From: Acidimicrobiia bacterium
GTDB taxonomy: Bacteria > Actinomycetota > Acidimicrobiia > IMCC26256 > BP-133
Assembly (NCBI GenBank): GCA_025934385.1
Contig: JAICYE010000112.1
Coordinates: 1 to 6,919, forward strand
Reading direction: 5' to 3'
Length of the DNA stretch: 6,919 nucleotides
The notes beneath the pieces were generated by a model. That model was not told the origin of the DNA. It searched no databases and worked only from the letters and a program-made list of their open reading frames with translations. The translations under genes were made by a program, and so were the position numbers. Each line of letters opens with the position of its first letter. Positions within the stretch are counted from its first letter, which is position 1. This document shows, one piece after another, positions 1-6,073 of the stretch.

Positions 1-2195
1 AAGGCCAGCTCGGCCAGGCCGGCGCCGCCGGCGTAGCCGTCGTACACGAAGATCGTGGGCTCACCCGTCTGGGAATGGTCGGCCATCGACACGCCGCCGA
101 CGTCCCACCGGTCGCAGATGGCGAAGAGGGGCAGCATGCCGATGAGGGCGTGCTCCGCGGCGTGGGCGGCCGACAGCACCGAGCGGGACTGCGGCACGGG
201 AGGCTGGTGAGGCCCCGAAGCATCGAGCCCCGCGCCGACCGCCACCTCGACCGGGATCGTGTACCAGCCGGCCCGGGTCGACAGCCGCCGGGGCGGGAGG
301 CGGAGGTCGACCGTCTCGAGGACCTCGCCGCTGCCGATCCGCCGGCGCTGGTAGGCCACCGTCGTCGTCGTCACCTCCACCCCGCCGAGATGGAGCGTCG
401 ATCGGCCGACGGGCCGGGCCCGCTCCTCACCGGTGACGGCGATGTCGATGTCGTGGCGGGGCTGGGTGTACTCGTCGACCTCGACGGGCTCGAGCAGGGC
501 GTAGGAGTCGTCGAGGTCGAGGTGCTCGACCCGGTACTGACGGCCCTGGTGGAGGTAGATGGCGCCGGGGTGGGCGACGTGGAAGACGCGGGCGCTGTCG
601 ACGGTGCCGACCAGGCGGGTGGACTCCGACTCGTAGAGCCGGTACTCGACCGACGACCCCGTCCGCAGGCCGACCTTGGGGGCGGGCGCCTCCGGCCGGG
701 CCCAGTACATCTTTCCCGCCCGGGGCTTGAGGGCGTCGGCTAGGACGAGCTCCCGCACGGCGTCGTCGACGGCGGCGCCCAGGGCGCCGCCGGACAGCAC
801 CGGATCGTCGGACGCCAGCGGGAGCTCGTAGGCGGCGCAGCCGACGTGGGGCCGGGTCACGAACGGGTTCGTCGGGTTGACCACCGCCGGTTCCAGCGGC
901 CGGGTGAAGAGCTCGGTTGGATGGTCGAAATACCAGCGGTCGAGCTGGTCGTCGCCGGCCACGAGGACGGCGGCCGACGGCTGGAGCGCCCGCCCCGCCC
1001 GGCCGGCCTGCTGCCAGAACGAGGCCAGGGTGCCGGGGAACCCGTGCAGGATCACCGCATCGAGGCCGGCGATGTCGATGCCGAGCTCCAGAGCGTTGGT
1101 GGCGGCGACGCCGAGGAGGTCGCCCTTCGACAGCGCCGTCTCCAGCTTGCGCCGCTCCTCCGGCAGGTACCCGCCGCGGTAGGCGGCCACCGCCTCGGCG
1201 AGCCCTCGGCCGCCGGCGGCAACGGCGCCGTCCAACCGCCGCTGCGCCTGCCGGGCCACCAGCTCAGCGCTGCGCCGGCTGGGGGAGAAGGCGATCGTCC
1301 GCAGCCCCCGCCCGACCAGGTGGGCCAGGAGCCCGCCGACCTCGGCCGTGCCCGAGGCCCGCCGCCCGAGCTCGGGATCGACCATCGGCCGGTCGAGCAG
1401 CGCCACCGCCCGCGGCCCCCGGGGCGAGCCGTCGTCGTCGACGGCGTCGACCGGCAGGCCGCACAGCTCGGCGGCCAGGCCGGCCGGGTTGCCGATGGTG
1501 GCGCTGGCGAAGCAGAAGGCCGGCTCGGAGCCGTAGCGGAGGCACACCCGCCGGAGCCGGTGCAGCAGGTGGGCGACGTGGCTGCCGAAGATGCCCCGCA
1601 GCGTGTGGAGCTCGTCGACCACGACGTAACGCAGCCGCATGAGAAAGGTCGCCCAGCGGTCGTGATAGGGGAGGATCCCGGTGTGGAGCATCTCCGGATT
1701 GGTGAGGACCACGTTGGCTGTGCGCCGGAGGGAGGCCCGCTCCTCGATGGGCGTGTCGCCGTCGTAGGCCACGGCCCGCATCCCCGGAACCAGCCACGAC
1801 CTCAAGTGCCGGAGCTGGTCGTGGGCCAGCGCCTTCGTCGGGAACAGTAAGAGCGCAGTGTCCTTCAGGCCGGCGAGCACCGACTCGGCGATCGGCGCCT
1901 GGTAGCAGAGCGACTTGCCCGACCCCGTGCCGGTGGCCAGGGCGACGCTGCGGCCGGCCCGCAGGCGGTCGACCGCCTCCGCCTGGTGGACGTAGAGCCG
2001 CTCCGCCCCCCGGGCCCCGAGCCGCTCCAGCACTTCCGGGTGCAGGGGCCGTTCCGGTTCCCCGTATCGGGCCGGACGGGCGGGGAGCACCTCGAGACGC
2101 GTCAGCCGGCCTCCCAATTCGGGGTCGGCGGCCAGCTTCTCCAGCGCCTCGATCGCGTCCACGACGAGGTCGAAGCTAACCTCGGGGTGTGGCAC
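1..2195 (-). CDS. DEAD/DEAH-box helicase of the YprA/MrfA (DUF1998) family, 3' end beyond the window
   Basis: ATP-dependent superfamily 2 helicase. Family members such as Bacillus subtilis MrfA (YprA) are 3'-5' DNA helicases used in repair of DNA damage, and M. tuberculosis Rv3649 belongs to the same family. 731 codons are visible. Motif I ATGTGSGKS is at residues 87-95 (K94), motif II DELH at 194-197 followed by the family-typical TLRGIFGSH, motif III SAT at 231-233, motif V TNALELGIDI at 366-375 and motif VI QQAGRAGR at 395-402. The C-terminal DUF1998 region contains GMLPLFAICDRWDVGG and PTIFVYDGYAGGAGLAE (713-729). The cysteine cluster that normally follows would lie just outside, so roughly 50-80 residues are missing. 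The first in-frame start is GTG at 2195, directly after an in-frame TGA, with GAGG 7 bases upstream. It overlaps the divergent OB-fold gene's start by 7 bp. A second GTG at 2162 would remove the overlap and costs only 11 residues before the conserved part. Family call is firm; the exact start is not. Confidence 0.93.
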   Translation of the reverse strand, partial: MPHPEVSFDLVVDAIEALEKLAADPELGGRLTRLEVLPARPARYGEPERPLHPEVLERLGARGAERLYVHQAEAVDRLRAGRSVALATGTGSGKSLCYQAPIAESVLAGLKDTALLLFPTKALAHDQLRHLRSWLVPGMRAVAYDGDTPIEERASLRRTANVVLTNPEMLHTGILPYHDRWATFLMRLRYVVVDELHTLRGIFGSHVAHLLHRLRRVCLRYGSEPAFCFASATIGNPAGLAAELCGLPVDAVDDDGSPRGPRAVALLDRPMVDPELGRRASGTAEVGGLLAHLVGRGLRTIAFSPSRRSAELVARQAQRRLDGAVAAGGRGLAEAVAAYRGGYLPEERRKLETALSKGDLLGVAATNALELGIDIAGLDAVILHGFPGTLASFWQQAGRAGRALQPSAAVLVAGDDQLDRWYFDHPTELFTRPLEPAVVNPTNPFVTRPHVGCAAYELPLASDDPVLSGGALGAAVDDAVRELVLADALKPRAGKMYWARPEAPAPKVGLRTGSSVEYRLYESESTRLVGTVDSARVFHVAHPGAIYLHQGRQYRVEHLDLDDSYALLEPVEVDEYTQPRHDIDIAVTGEERARPVGRSTLHLGGVEVTTTTVAYQRRRIGSGEVLETVDLRLPPRRLSTRAGWYTIPVEVAVGAGLDASGPHQPPVPQSRSVLSAAHAAEHALIGMLPLFAICDRWDVGGVSMADHSQTGEPTIFVYDGYAGGAGLAELA

Positions 2196-3253
2196 TCAAG
2201 AACCTCGTCAGCAAGCTCACGAAGCCGGTCGAGGAGGATGACCGGGAGAAGCTGGTCGAGTTCTGCTCGCAGCTCCAGGGCTGCTGCGCCATCGACGAGA
2301 TCCAGGCCCGGACGGTGGCCCGCTGCGTCGGCGAGATCTCGTCGGTGCGGATCGTCCCCCGGGCCGGCGCCCCGTCGCTCGAGGTCGCCCTCACCGACGG
2401 CCGGGGCACCATCACGGCGGTGTTCTTCGGCCGCAAGAAGATCGCCGGGCTGAGTCCCGGCCGCCGCCTCGTCGTCGAGGGGATGGTGGCGCCGCTCAAC
2501 AACCGGGCGTTCATGTACAACCCGGTCGACGAACTGCTGCCCTGACGGGCGGCGCGGCCCGGGCCGCGCCGTGCCGGTCAGGATCCGGCGGATCGCGGCC
2601 TCCGACTCCGGCGTCACCAGGGCGATCACCTCGTCGCCGATCTGGAACACCGTGTCGCCCCGGGGCACGACGACGTGGTCCTCCCGGACGACGGCCACGA
2701 ACGTCGAGTCGCGGGGGATGCTGAGCTCCCGGATGCTCGGCCCGATGACCGGGGCGTCCTCGGCCAGCGTGACCTCCACCAGCCGGGCCCGCCCCTTCTC
2801 CAGCTGCAGCAGCCGGACGAGACTGCCGACCGAGAGGGCCTCCTCGGTCAGCGCCAGGATCAGGTGGGGCGTGGACACCGCCACGTCGACGCCCCAGTTC
2901 TCGTTGAACAGCCACTCGTTCTTCGGGTGGTTGACCCGGGCCACGACCCGGGGGACGGCGAATTCCTGTTTGGCCAGGAGCGAGATCACGAGATTGTCCT
3001 CGTCGTCGCCGGTGGCGGCCACCACCACGTCGACGGCGCCGATGTCGGCCTCCCGCAGCGACGTCACCTCGCAGGCGTCGGCGGTGTGCCACTCGATGCT
3101 GCCGCCCTCACCCCGGGGGCCGGTGAGGGCTGGGGCGGCCCGGGTGACGACGCCCGGGTCCTGCTCGATCATCAGCACCTGGTGGCCGCCCTCGGCCAGG
3201 TCGTTGGCGATGAACTGGCCGACGTTGCCGGCCCCGGCGATGGCCACCCGCAT
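2102..3253 (-). CDS. trkA: TrkA-family potassium uptake regulator (second of pair, ceoC-like) with anomalous C-terminal extension
   Basis: Cytoplasmic RCK protein that binds NAD(H) or adenine nucleotides and gates or stabilises a K+ transport system. The Rossmann RCK_N domain (about 1-135) has GAGNVG at 7-12 and an acidic residue closing strand 2 (E30). RCK_C spans about 157-227 (VTLAEDAPVIGPSIRELSIP ... GDEVIALVTPE). Start ATG 3253 lies 3 bp after the stop of the upstream trkA, so the pair is very likely co-transcribed and translationally coupled. Family members are about 220 residues long, and the homologous part here ends near L225-G227 (about position 2573). No in-frame stop follows until 2102, giving 383 codons. 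The last ~156 are exactly antisense to the OB-fold gene and the start of the helicase gene, and have the Arg/Asp/Ala/Pro-rich composition of a shadow frame. A TGA sits in the +1 frame at 2580-2578, where the protein should end. The true product may be ~225 residues if there is a sequence error, or a genuine extended protein. Confidence 0.85.
   Translation of the reverse strand: MRVAIAGAGNVGQFIANDLAEGGHQVLMIEQDPGVVTRAAPALTGPRGEGGSIEWHTADACEVTSLREADIGAVDVVVAATGDDEDNLVISLLAKQEFAVPRVVARVNHPKNEWLFNENWGVDVAVSTPHLILALTEEALSVGSLVRLLQLEKGRARLVEVTLAEDAPVIGPSIRELSIPRDSTFVAVVREDHVVVPRGDTVFQIGDEVIALVTPESEAAIRRILTGTARPGPRRPSGQQFVDRVVHERPVVERRHHPLDDEAAAGTQPGDLLAAEEHRRDGAPAVGEGDLERRGAGPGDDPHRRDLADAAGHRPGLDLVDGAAALELRAELDQLLPVILLDRLRELADEVLECHTPRLASTSSWTRSRRWRSWPPTPNWEAG
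2173..2178 (-). promoter_or_regulatory. possible opposing -10 element TAGCTT for the helicase
   Basis: On the minus strand TAGCTT also fits TAnnnT and overlaps the plus-strand -10 by two bases. It ends 10 bases before the alternative helicase GTG at 2162, a little long for a leaderless start. If active, the short AT-rich patch 2173-2182 would be a bidirectional promoter. Confidence 0.22.
2177..2182 (+). promoter_or_regulatory. -10 element TAACCT for a leaderless OB-fold transcript
   Basis: TAACCT fits the actinobacterial -10 pattern TAnnnT. It ends 6 bases before the GTG at 2189, so transcription would begin at or next to the start codon. No Shine-Dalgarno sequence lies at a usable distance (the nearest GAGG, 2166-2169, is 19 bases away), which supports a leaderless mRNA. 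No convincing -35 hexamer is visible. Confidence 0.4.
2189..2545 (+). CDS. OB-fold nucleic-acid-binding domain protein
   Basis: 118-residue soluble protein with a single OB-fold, the small beta-barrel used to bind single-stranded nucleic acid. After a charged N-terminal helix (residues 1-35) the barrel runs from about residue 40 to the end. It shows the typical strand pattern ARCVGEISSVRIVP, LEVALTDGRGTITAVFFGRKKI, then LSPGRRLVVEG and a closing YNP motif near residue 111. This arrangement (DG.G..TAVFFGR..I.GL.PGRRL, then YNP) is the one seen in small actinobacterial OB-fold proteins encoded beside trkA genes, such as M. tuberculosis Rv2694c as I remember it. The specific function is not established. 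GTG 2189 is chosen because the -10 element ends 6 bases upstream. It is divergent from the helicase and convergent with the trkA pair. The trkA reading frame continues antisense through the whole gene, but the conserved barrel sequence shows that this strand is the coding one. Confidence 0.85.
   Translation: MALKNLVSKLTKPVEEDDREKLVEFCSQLQGCCAIDEIQARTVARCVGEISSVRIVPRAGAPSLEVALTDGRGTITAVFFGRKKIAGLSPGRRLVVEGMVAPLNNRAFMYNPVDELLP
2203..2206 (-). promoter_or_regulatory. possible ribosome binding site (GAGG) for the helicase GTG at 2195
   Basis: GAGG on the minus strand lies 7 bases upstream of GTG 2195, a normal spacing. It lies inside the first codons of the divergent OB-fold gene. If this site is used, the helicase message must start upstream, for example as read-through from the trkA pair. 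If the GTG at 2162 is the true start, this site is irrelevant. Confidence 0.3.
2550..2571. terminator. perfect 22-bp GC palindrome at the convergent OB-fold / trkA junction
   Basis: Every base is G or C and the 22 bases equal their own reverse complement (arms 2550-2560 and 2561-2571, no spacer). It starts 5 bp after the OB-fold stop codon, and on the other strand lies just past the end of the conserved TrkA domain. Either transcript could fold it into a strong hairpin, with a loop formed by opening the central pairs. No T tract follows on either side, so it would be a tract-less, possibly bidirectional terminator. In the open trkA frame it is translated as part of the extension. Confidence 0.5.
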
Positions 3254-3256
3254 CGG

Positions 3257-3919
3257 TCAGTGCCCGTCCTTCCCGCCCTCGAGCCGCTCGCTCAGGGCGT
3301 CGAGGGCGTCGGTGGCCGCCGTGAATGTGACCACGTCGCCTTCCTGGCCGATGATGTCGGACGTGACGATCCGGGCCGAGCCCAGCCGGGTGACGGCGGT
3401 CAGCCAGAAGCGACCCGGCTCGTTGAGCCCGGCCAGCTTCTTGCCCGCCCACGATGCCGGCAGCCCCCGCTCGACGACGCAGATCTTGCCGCTCGGATCG
3501 GACCAGTCGGCCTTCATCTCGCCGGGCAGCAGGCGGCGCAGCACCTGGTCGGTGGCCCAGCTCACCGTGGCCACCGTCGGGATGCCCAGCCGCTGGTAGA
3601 TGAGCGCCCGCCGGGGGTCGTAGATCCGGGCCACGACGTGCTCGATGCCGAAGTTCTCCCGGGCGATGCGGGCCGTCAGGATGTTGGAGTTGTCGCCGTT
3701 GGTCACCGCCGCCAGGGCGCCGGCCCGGTCGACCCCAGCCTCGAGGAGATGGTCGCGGTCGAAGCCGAACCCCACCACCGTCGTGCCGCCGAAGCCCGGC
3801 GGGAGGCGCCGGAAGGCGCTGGCGTTCTTGTCGAGGACGGCGACGCTGAGGCCGTCCTTCTCCAGAGTCCCGGCGAGCTCGCTGCCCACCCGGCCGCAAC
3901 CGACGACGACGACGTGCAC
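3257..3919 (-). CDS. trkA: TrkA-family potassium uptake regulator (first of pair, ceoB-like)
   Basis: 220-residue cytoplasmic RCK protein, normal length for the family. RCK_N begins at once with HVVVVGCGRVG (glycine motif GCGRVG at residues 7-12) and has D30 at the end of the second strand, the usual ribose-binding acid. NGDNSNILTARIAR and RIYDPRRA follow the classic TrkA pattern. RCK_C occupies about residues 135-210 (KICVVERGLPASWAGKKLAGL ... GDVVTFTAATD) and is the domain that binds c-di-AMP in some KtrA-type relatives. GTG 3919 is preferred over the upstream GTG at 3943: the Rossmann fold then starts at residue 2, and a -10 element ends 7 bases upstream. The protein probably forms hetero- or homo-oligomers with the downstream TrkA. 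No TrkH/TrkG subunit lies nearby; the nearest membrane protein is the divergent KimA-like importer. By gene order it corresponds to mycobacterial CeoB. Confidence 0.92.
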   Translation of the reverse strand: MHVVVVGCGRVGSELAGTLEKDGLSVAVLDKNASAFRRLPPGFGGTTVVGFGFDRDHLLEAGVDRAGALAAVTNGDNSNILTARIARENFGIEHVVARIYDPRRALIYQRLGIPTVATVSWATDQVLRRLLPGEMKADWSDPSGKICVVERGLPASWAGKKLAGLNEPGRFWLTAVTRLGSARIVTSDIIGQEGDVVTFTAATDALDALSERLEGGKDGH

Positions 3920-3926
3920 GGGCGGG

Positions 3927-3932
3927 ATCGTA
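3927..3932 (-). promoter_or_regulatory. -10 element TACGAT for the trkA pair (leaderless)
   Basis: Minus-strand TACGAT matches TAnnnT and is separated by 7 bases from GTG 3919, the spacing expected when transcription starts on the start codon. No Shine-Dalgarno sequence precedes that GTG. The hexamer is the same as the one upstream of hppA. No clear -35 was found. Confidence 0.45.
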
Positions 3933-3969
3933 ACGCAGGCCACTGCCGCGAGCCCGTCCGGCAGATGGC

Positions 3970-3973
3970 AGGA
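3970..3973 (+). promoter_or_regulatory. ribosome binding site AGGA that selects the kimA GTG start
   Basis: AGGA ends 8 bases before GTG 3982. It overlaps the upstream ATG at 3973, which itself has no properly spaced Shine-Dalgarno. This supports GTG 3982 as the start, in agreement with the alignment to Bacillus KimA. Confidence 0.5.
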
Positions 3974-3981
3974 TGACGCCC

Positions 3982-5949
3982 GTGTACCAGGCCCTGAAAC
4001 GCCTGCTGGTGGGGCGGCCCCTGTCGAGCGCCGAGCAGGAGCACCAGCGGCTCACCAAGAAGATCGCCCTGGCCGTCTTCTCCTCCGACGCCATCTCGTC
4101 CACGGCCTACGCCACCGAGGAGATCCTCCGGATCCTCGTGCCGGTGGGCGGGCTCCTCGCCCTCGACGACCTGATCCCCATCGCCGTCGTGGTGGTGGTC
4201 CTGCTGGCCATCGTGGCCTTCAGCTACCGCCAGACGATCTTTGCCTACCCCAACGGCGGCGGGAGCTACATCGTCTCCCGCGACAACCTCGGGACCATCC
4301 CCTCGCTGGTGGCGGGAGCGTCGCTGCTCACCGACTACACGCTGACCGTGTCGGTCTCCGTCGCCGCCGGCGTGGCCGCCATCACGTCGGCCTTCCCCGG
4401 CCTGCAGGGCGACACCGTGCCCCTGTGCCTCCTCATCGTGGCGCTCATCACGGTGGCGAACCTGCGGGGGGTCAAGGAGTCGGGGCGAACCTTCGCCGTG
4501 CCCACCTACCTCTACATCGTCATGCTCGCCCTGCTGCTGATCATCGGGCTGTTCCGGTCGTTCACCGGCCGCCTGCATGCGATCCCGGTCGACCACGCCG
4601 CCCTGGCCGAGGTCACCCACCACGCCGCGGTGCTGAAGGGCATCGGGCTGTTCGTCCTCCTCCGGGCGTTCAGCTCCGGCGCCGTCGCCCTCACCGGGAT
4701 CGAGGCCATCAGCAACGGCGTGCCGGCTTTCCGACGGCCGGAGTCGAAGAACGCCTCCACGACGCTGATCGCCATGGCCACCATCCTGGGGACGTCGTTC
4801 TTCGGGGTCTCGCTCCTGGTCCACCGGCTCCACCCCACGCTCCAGCCCGAGGGCAAGGAGACGATCTTGTCGCTCCTCGGCCGGAACGTCTTCGGCCACA
4901 ACATCTTCTACTTCGTCCTCCAGGTCGCCACCGCCGCCATCCTGACGCTGGCGGCCAACACCGCCTACGCCGACTTCCCCCGCCTGTCGTCGATCATCGC
5001 CCGGGACGGCTTCCTCCCCCGCCAGTTGTTCAACCGGGGCGACCGGCTGGTCTTCTCCAACGGCGTCCTCACGCTGGCCGTGCTGGCGTCGATCCTGCTG
5101 ATCGTCGTCAACGGCGAGGTGACCCGGCTCATCCCGCTCTACGCCGTCGGGGTGTTCACCGCCTTCACCCTGTCCCAGTGGGGCATGGTCCAGCACCACC
5201 GCCGGGAGCACGAGCCGGGGTGGAAACGGTCGATGGTCATCAACGCCGTGGGCTCGGTGGCCACCGGGATCGTCCTCGTCATCGTGGCGGTCTCGAAGTT
5301 CACCAAGGGCGCGTGGCTGCCGGTGCTCGTCATCCCCTCCCTCGTCATGCTGCTGAAGGGCATCAAGCGGCACTACGACCGGGTGCGGACGTCGCTGGCC
5401 GTCCCCAACGACTGGCGCCCGCCCCGGCTCAACCACACGGTCGTCGTCCTCGTGGGCGGCGTCCACCGCGGCGTGCTCGAGGCGATGGCCTACGCCCGCT
5501 CGCTCAACCCCGACCACCTCGTGGCCGTGACCGTGGTCTCCGACGAGGAGGAGCAGGAGCGCATCGAGGAGGCCTGGGCCGCCCACGGCCTCGACGTCCC
5601 CCTCGACATCATCTACTCGCCCTACCGGGAGCTGTCCCGGCCGATCCTCAGGTTCATCGACGAGATCGACGCCCGGTGGGACAACGACATCGTCACCGTC
5701 CTCATCCCGGAGTTCGTCGTCCGCCGGTGGTGGGAGCACATCCTCCACAACCAGACGGCGCTGTTCCTCAAGGGCCGGCTGCTGTTCCGGGAGGGCGTCG
5801 TCGTGACATCGGTGCCGTACCACGTGCGGACGGGGAAGGACGGGCTGCTGGTCGACGGGGCCAAACCACGGGGGGCGGCGCAGGCCGGCGGCGACGAGGC
5901 CCCGGCGGCGGGCGGCGACGGCATGGTCGAGAACCGCACGCCGGGCTGA
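3982..5949 (+). CDS. kimA: KimA (YdaO)-like potassium importer, APC/KUP superfamily
   Basis: Membrane K+/H+ symporter of the KimA type: about 12 transmembrane segments (residues ~26-470) followed by a cytoplasmic nucleotide-binding-like domain (~480-620). Compared with B. subtilis KimA from memory, it aligns almost from end to end: [76 protein letters not shown], and near the end [10 protein letters not shown] and VTSVPYH. Residues lining the K+ sites in the KimA structure, as I recall them, are all kept: D36, Y43, D118/Y119, T122, S126, T238, E241, Y387. With GTG 3982 as start, D36 and Y43 carry the same numbers as in B. subtilis; ATG 3973 would add 3 residues. 655 residues against about 607; part of the excess is a Gly/Ala-rich tail of ~35 residues. 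It is divergent from two trkA genes. The ~60-bp gap is too short for a ydaO riboswitch, so control differs from Bacillus. Older annotation would say amino acid permease. Confidence 0.9.
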   Translation: MYQALKRLLVGRPLSSAEQEHQRLTKKIALAVFSSDAISSTAYATEEILRILVPVGGLLALDDLIPIAVVVVVLLAIVAFSYRQTIFAYPNGGGSYIVSRDNLGTIPSLVAGASLLTDYTLTVSVSVAAGVAAITSAFPGLQGDTVPLCLLIVALITVANLRGVKESGRTFAVPTYLYIVMLALLLIIGLFRSFTGRLHAIPVDHAALAEVTHHAAVLKGIGLFVLLRAFSSGAVALTGIEAISNGVPAFRRPESKNASTTLIAMATILGTSFFGVSLLVHRLHPTLQPEGKETILSLLGRNVFGHNIFYFVLQVATAAILTLAANTAYADFPRLSSIIARDGFLPRQLFNRGDRLVFSNGVLTLAVLASILLIVVNGEVTRLIPLYAVGVFTAFTLSQWGMVQHHRREHEPGWKRSMVINAVGSVATGIVLVIVAVSKFTKGAWLPVLVIPSLVMLLKGIKRHYDRVRTSLAVPNDWRPPRLNHTVVVLVGGVHRGVLEAMAYARSLNPDHLVAVTVVSDEEEQERIEEAWAAHGLDVPLDIIYSPYRELSRPILRFIDEIDARWDNDIVTVLIPEFVVRRWWEHILHNQTALFLKGRLLFREGVVVTSVPYHVRTGKDGLLVDGAKPRGAAQAGGDEAPAAGGDGMVENRTPG

Positions 5950-5989
5950 GGCCGTCCCCACCTGCCCCGCTCGGGCGATTCCAGGCTCA

Positions 5990-6003
5990 GCGGCCCAGGC
6001 CGC
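5990..6003 (+). terminator. short GC hairpin after kimA, weak terminator candidate
   Basis: GCGGCC and GGCCGC flank a CA spacer (realistically a 5-bp stem with a 4-base loop), 41 bp after the kimA stop. No T tract follows, and the hppA -10 candidate begins two bases downstream. It could end kimA transcription or be incidental in such GC-rich DNA. Confidence 0.25.
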
Positions 6004-6004
6004 C

Positions 6005-6010
6005 TACGAT
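6005..6010 (+). promoter_or_regulatory. -10 element TACGAT, probable hppA promoter
   Basis: TACGAT lies in the only AT-rich island (6005-6027) of the kimA-hppA gap. Transcription from about 6017 would give a leader of about 57 bases that includes the strong ribosome binding site. No good -35 is visible. Two GTYAC half-sites (6011-6015 and 6021-6025) sit at the predicted start and could be an operator. Confidence 0.35.
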
Positions 6011-6056
6011 GTCACGAATTGTTACCTGGCCGCCGCTCCGTCGCCGCGCGCCCGTG

Positions 6057-6065
6057 AAAGGAAGG
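6057..6065 (+). promoter_or_regulatory. strong Shine-Dalgarno AAAGGAAGG for hppA
   Basis: The purine run AAAGGAAGG ends 8 bases before ATG 6074. It is the best ribosome binding site in the window and contrasts with the leaderless or weak starts of the other genes. It fixes the hppA start. Confidence 0.75.
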
Positions 6066-6073
6066 CCCATCGC

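Noticed and set aside
846..1850. Open frames opposite the helicase, including 334 codons on the plus strand
   Set aside because: All helicase motifs read on the minus strand in one unbroken frame; the plus-strand products show no recognisable domain and have shadow composition.
3902..3916. GAC/GTC triplet run near the start of the first trkA
   Set aside because: It encodes the Val run of the first Rossmann strand; codon bias in a GC-rich gene explains it.
3920..3981. ydaO/c-di-AMP riboswitch upstream of kimA
   Set aside because: The gap between the divergent starts is about 60 bp, too small for the aptamer, and no matching sequence was seen.
3703..5961. Very long open frame (752 codons) on the minus strand opposite kimA
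   Set aside because: It mirrors the kimA gene, its product is an implausible His/Asp/Gly/Arg-rich string without any domain, and the plus-strand protein aligns end to end with KimA. High GC makes stop-free antisense frames common.
6011..6027. PhoP (PHO) box or GlnR site ahead of hppA
   Set aside because: The half-sites are spaced 10 bp rather than the 11-bp direct repeats of PHO boxes and do not match the GlnR pattern; kept only as an unspecified operator candidate.
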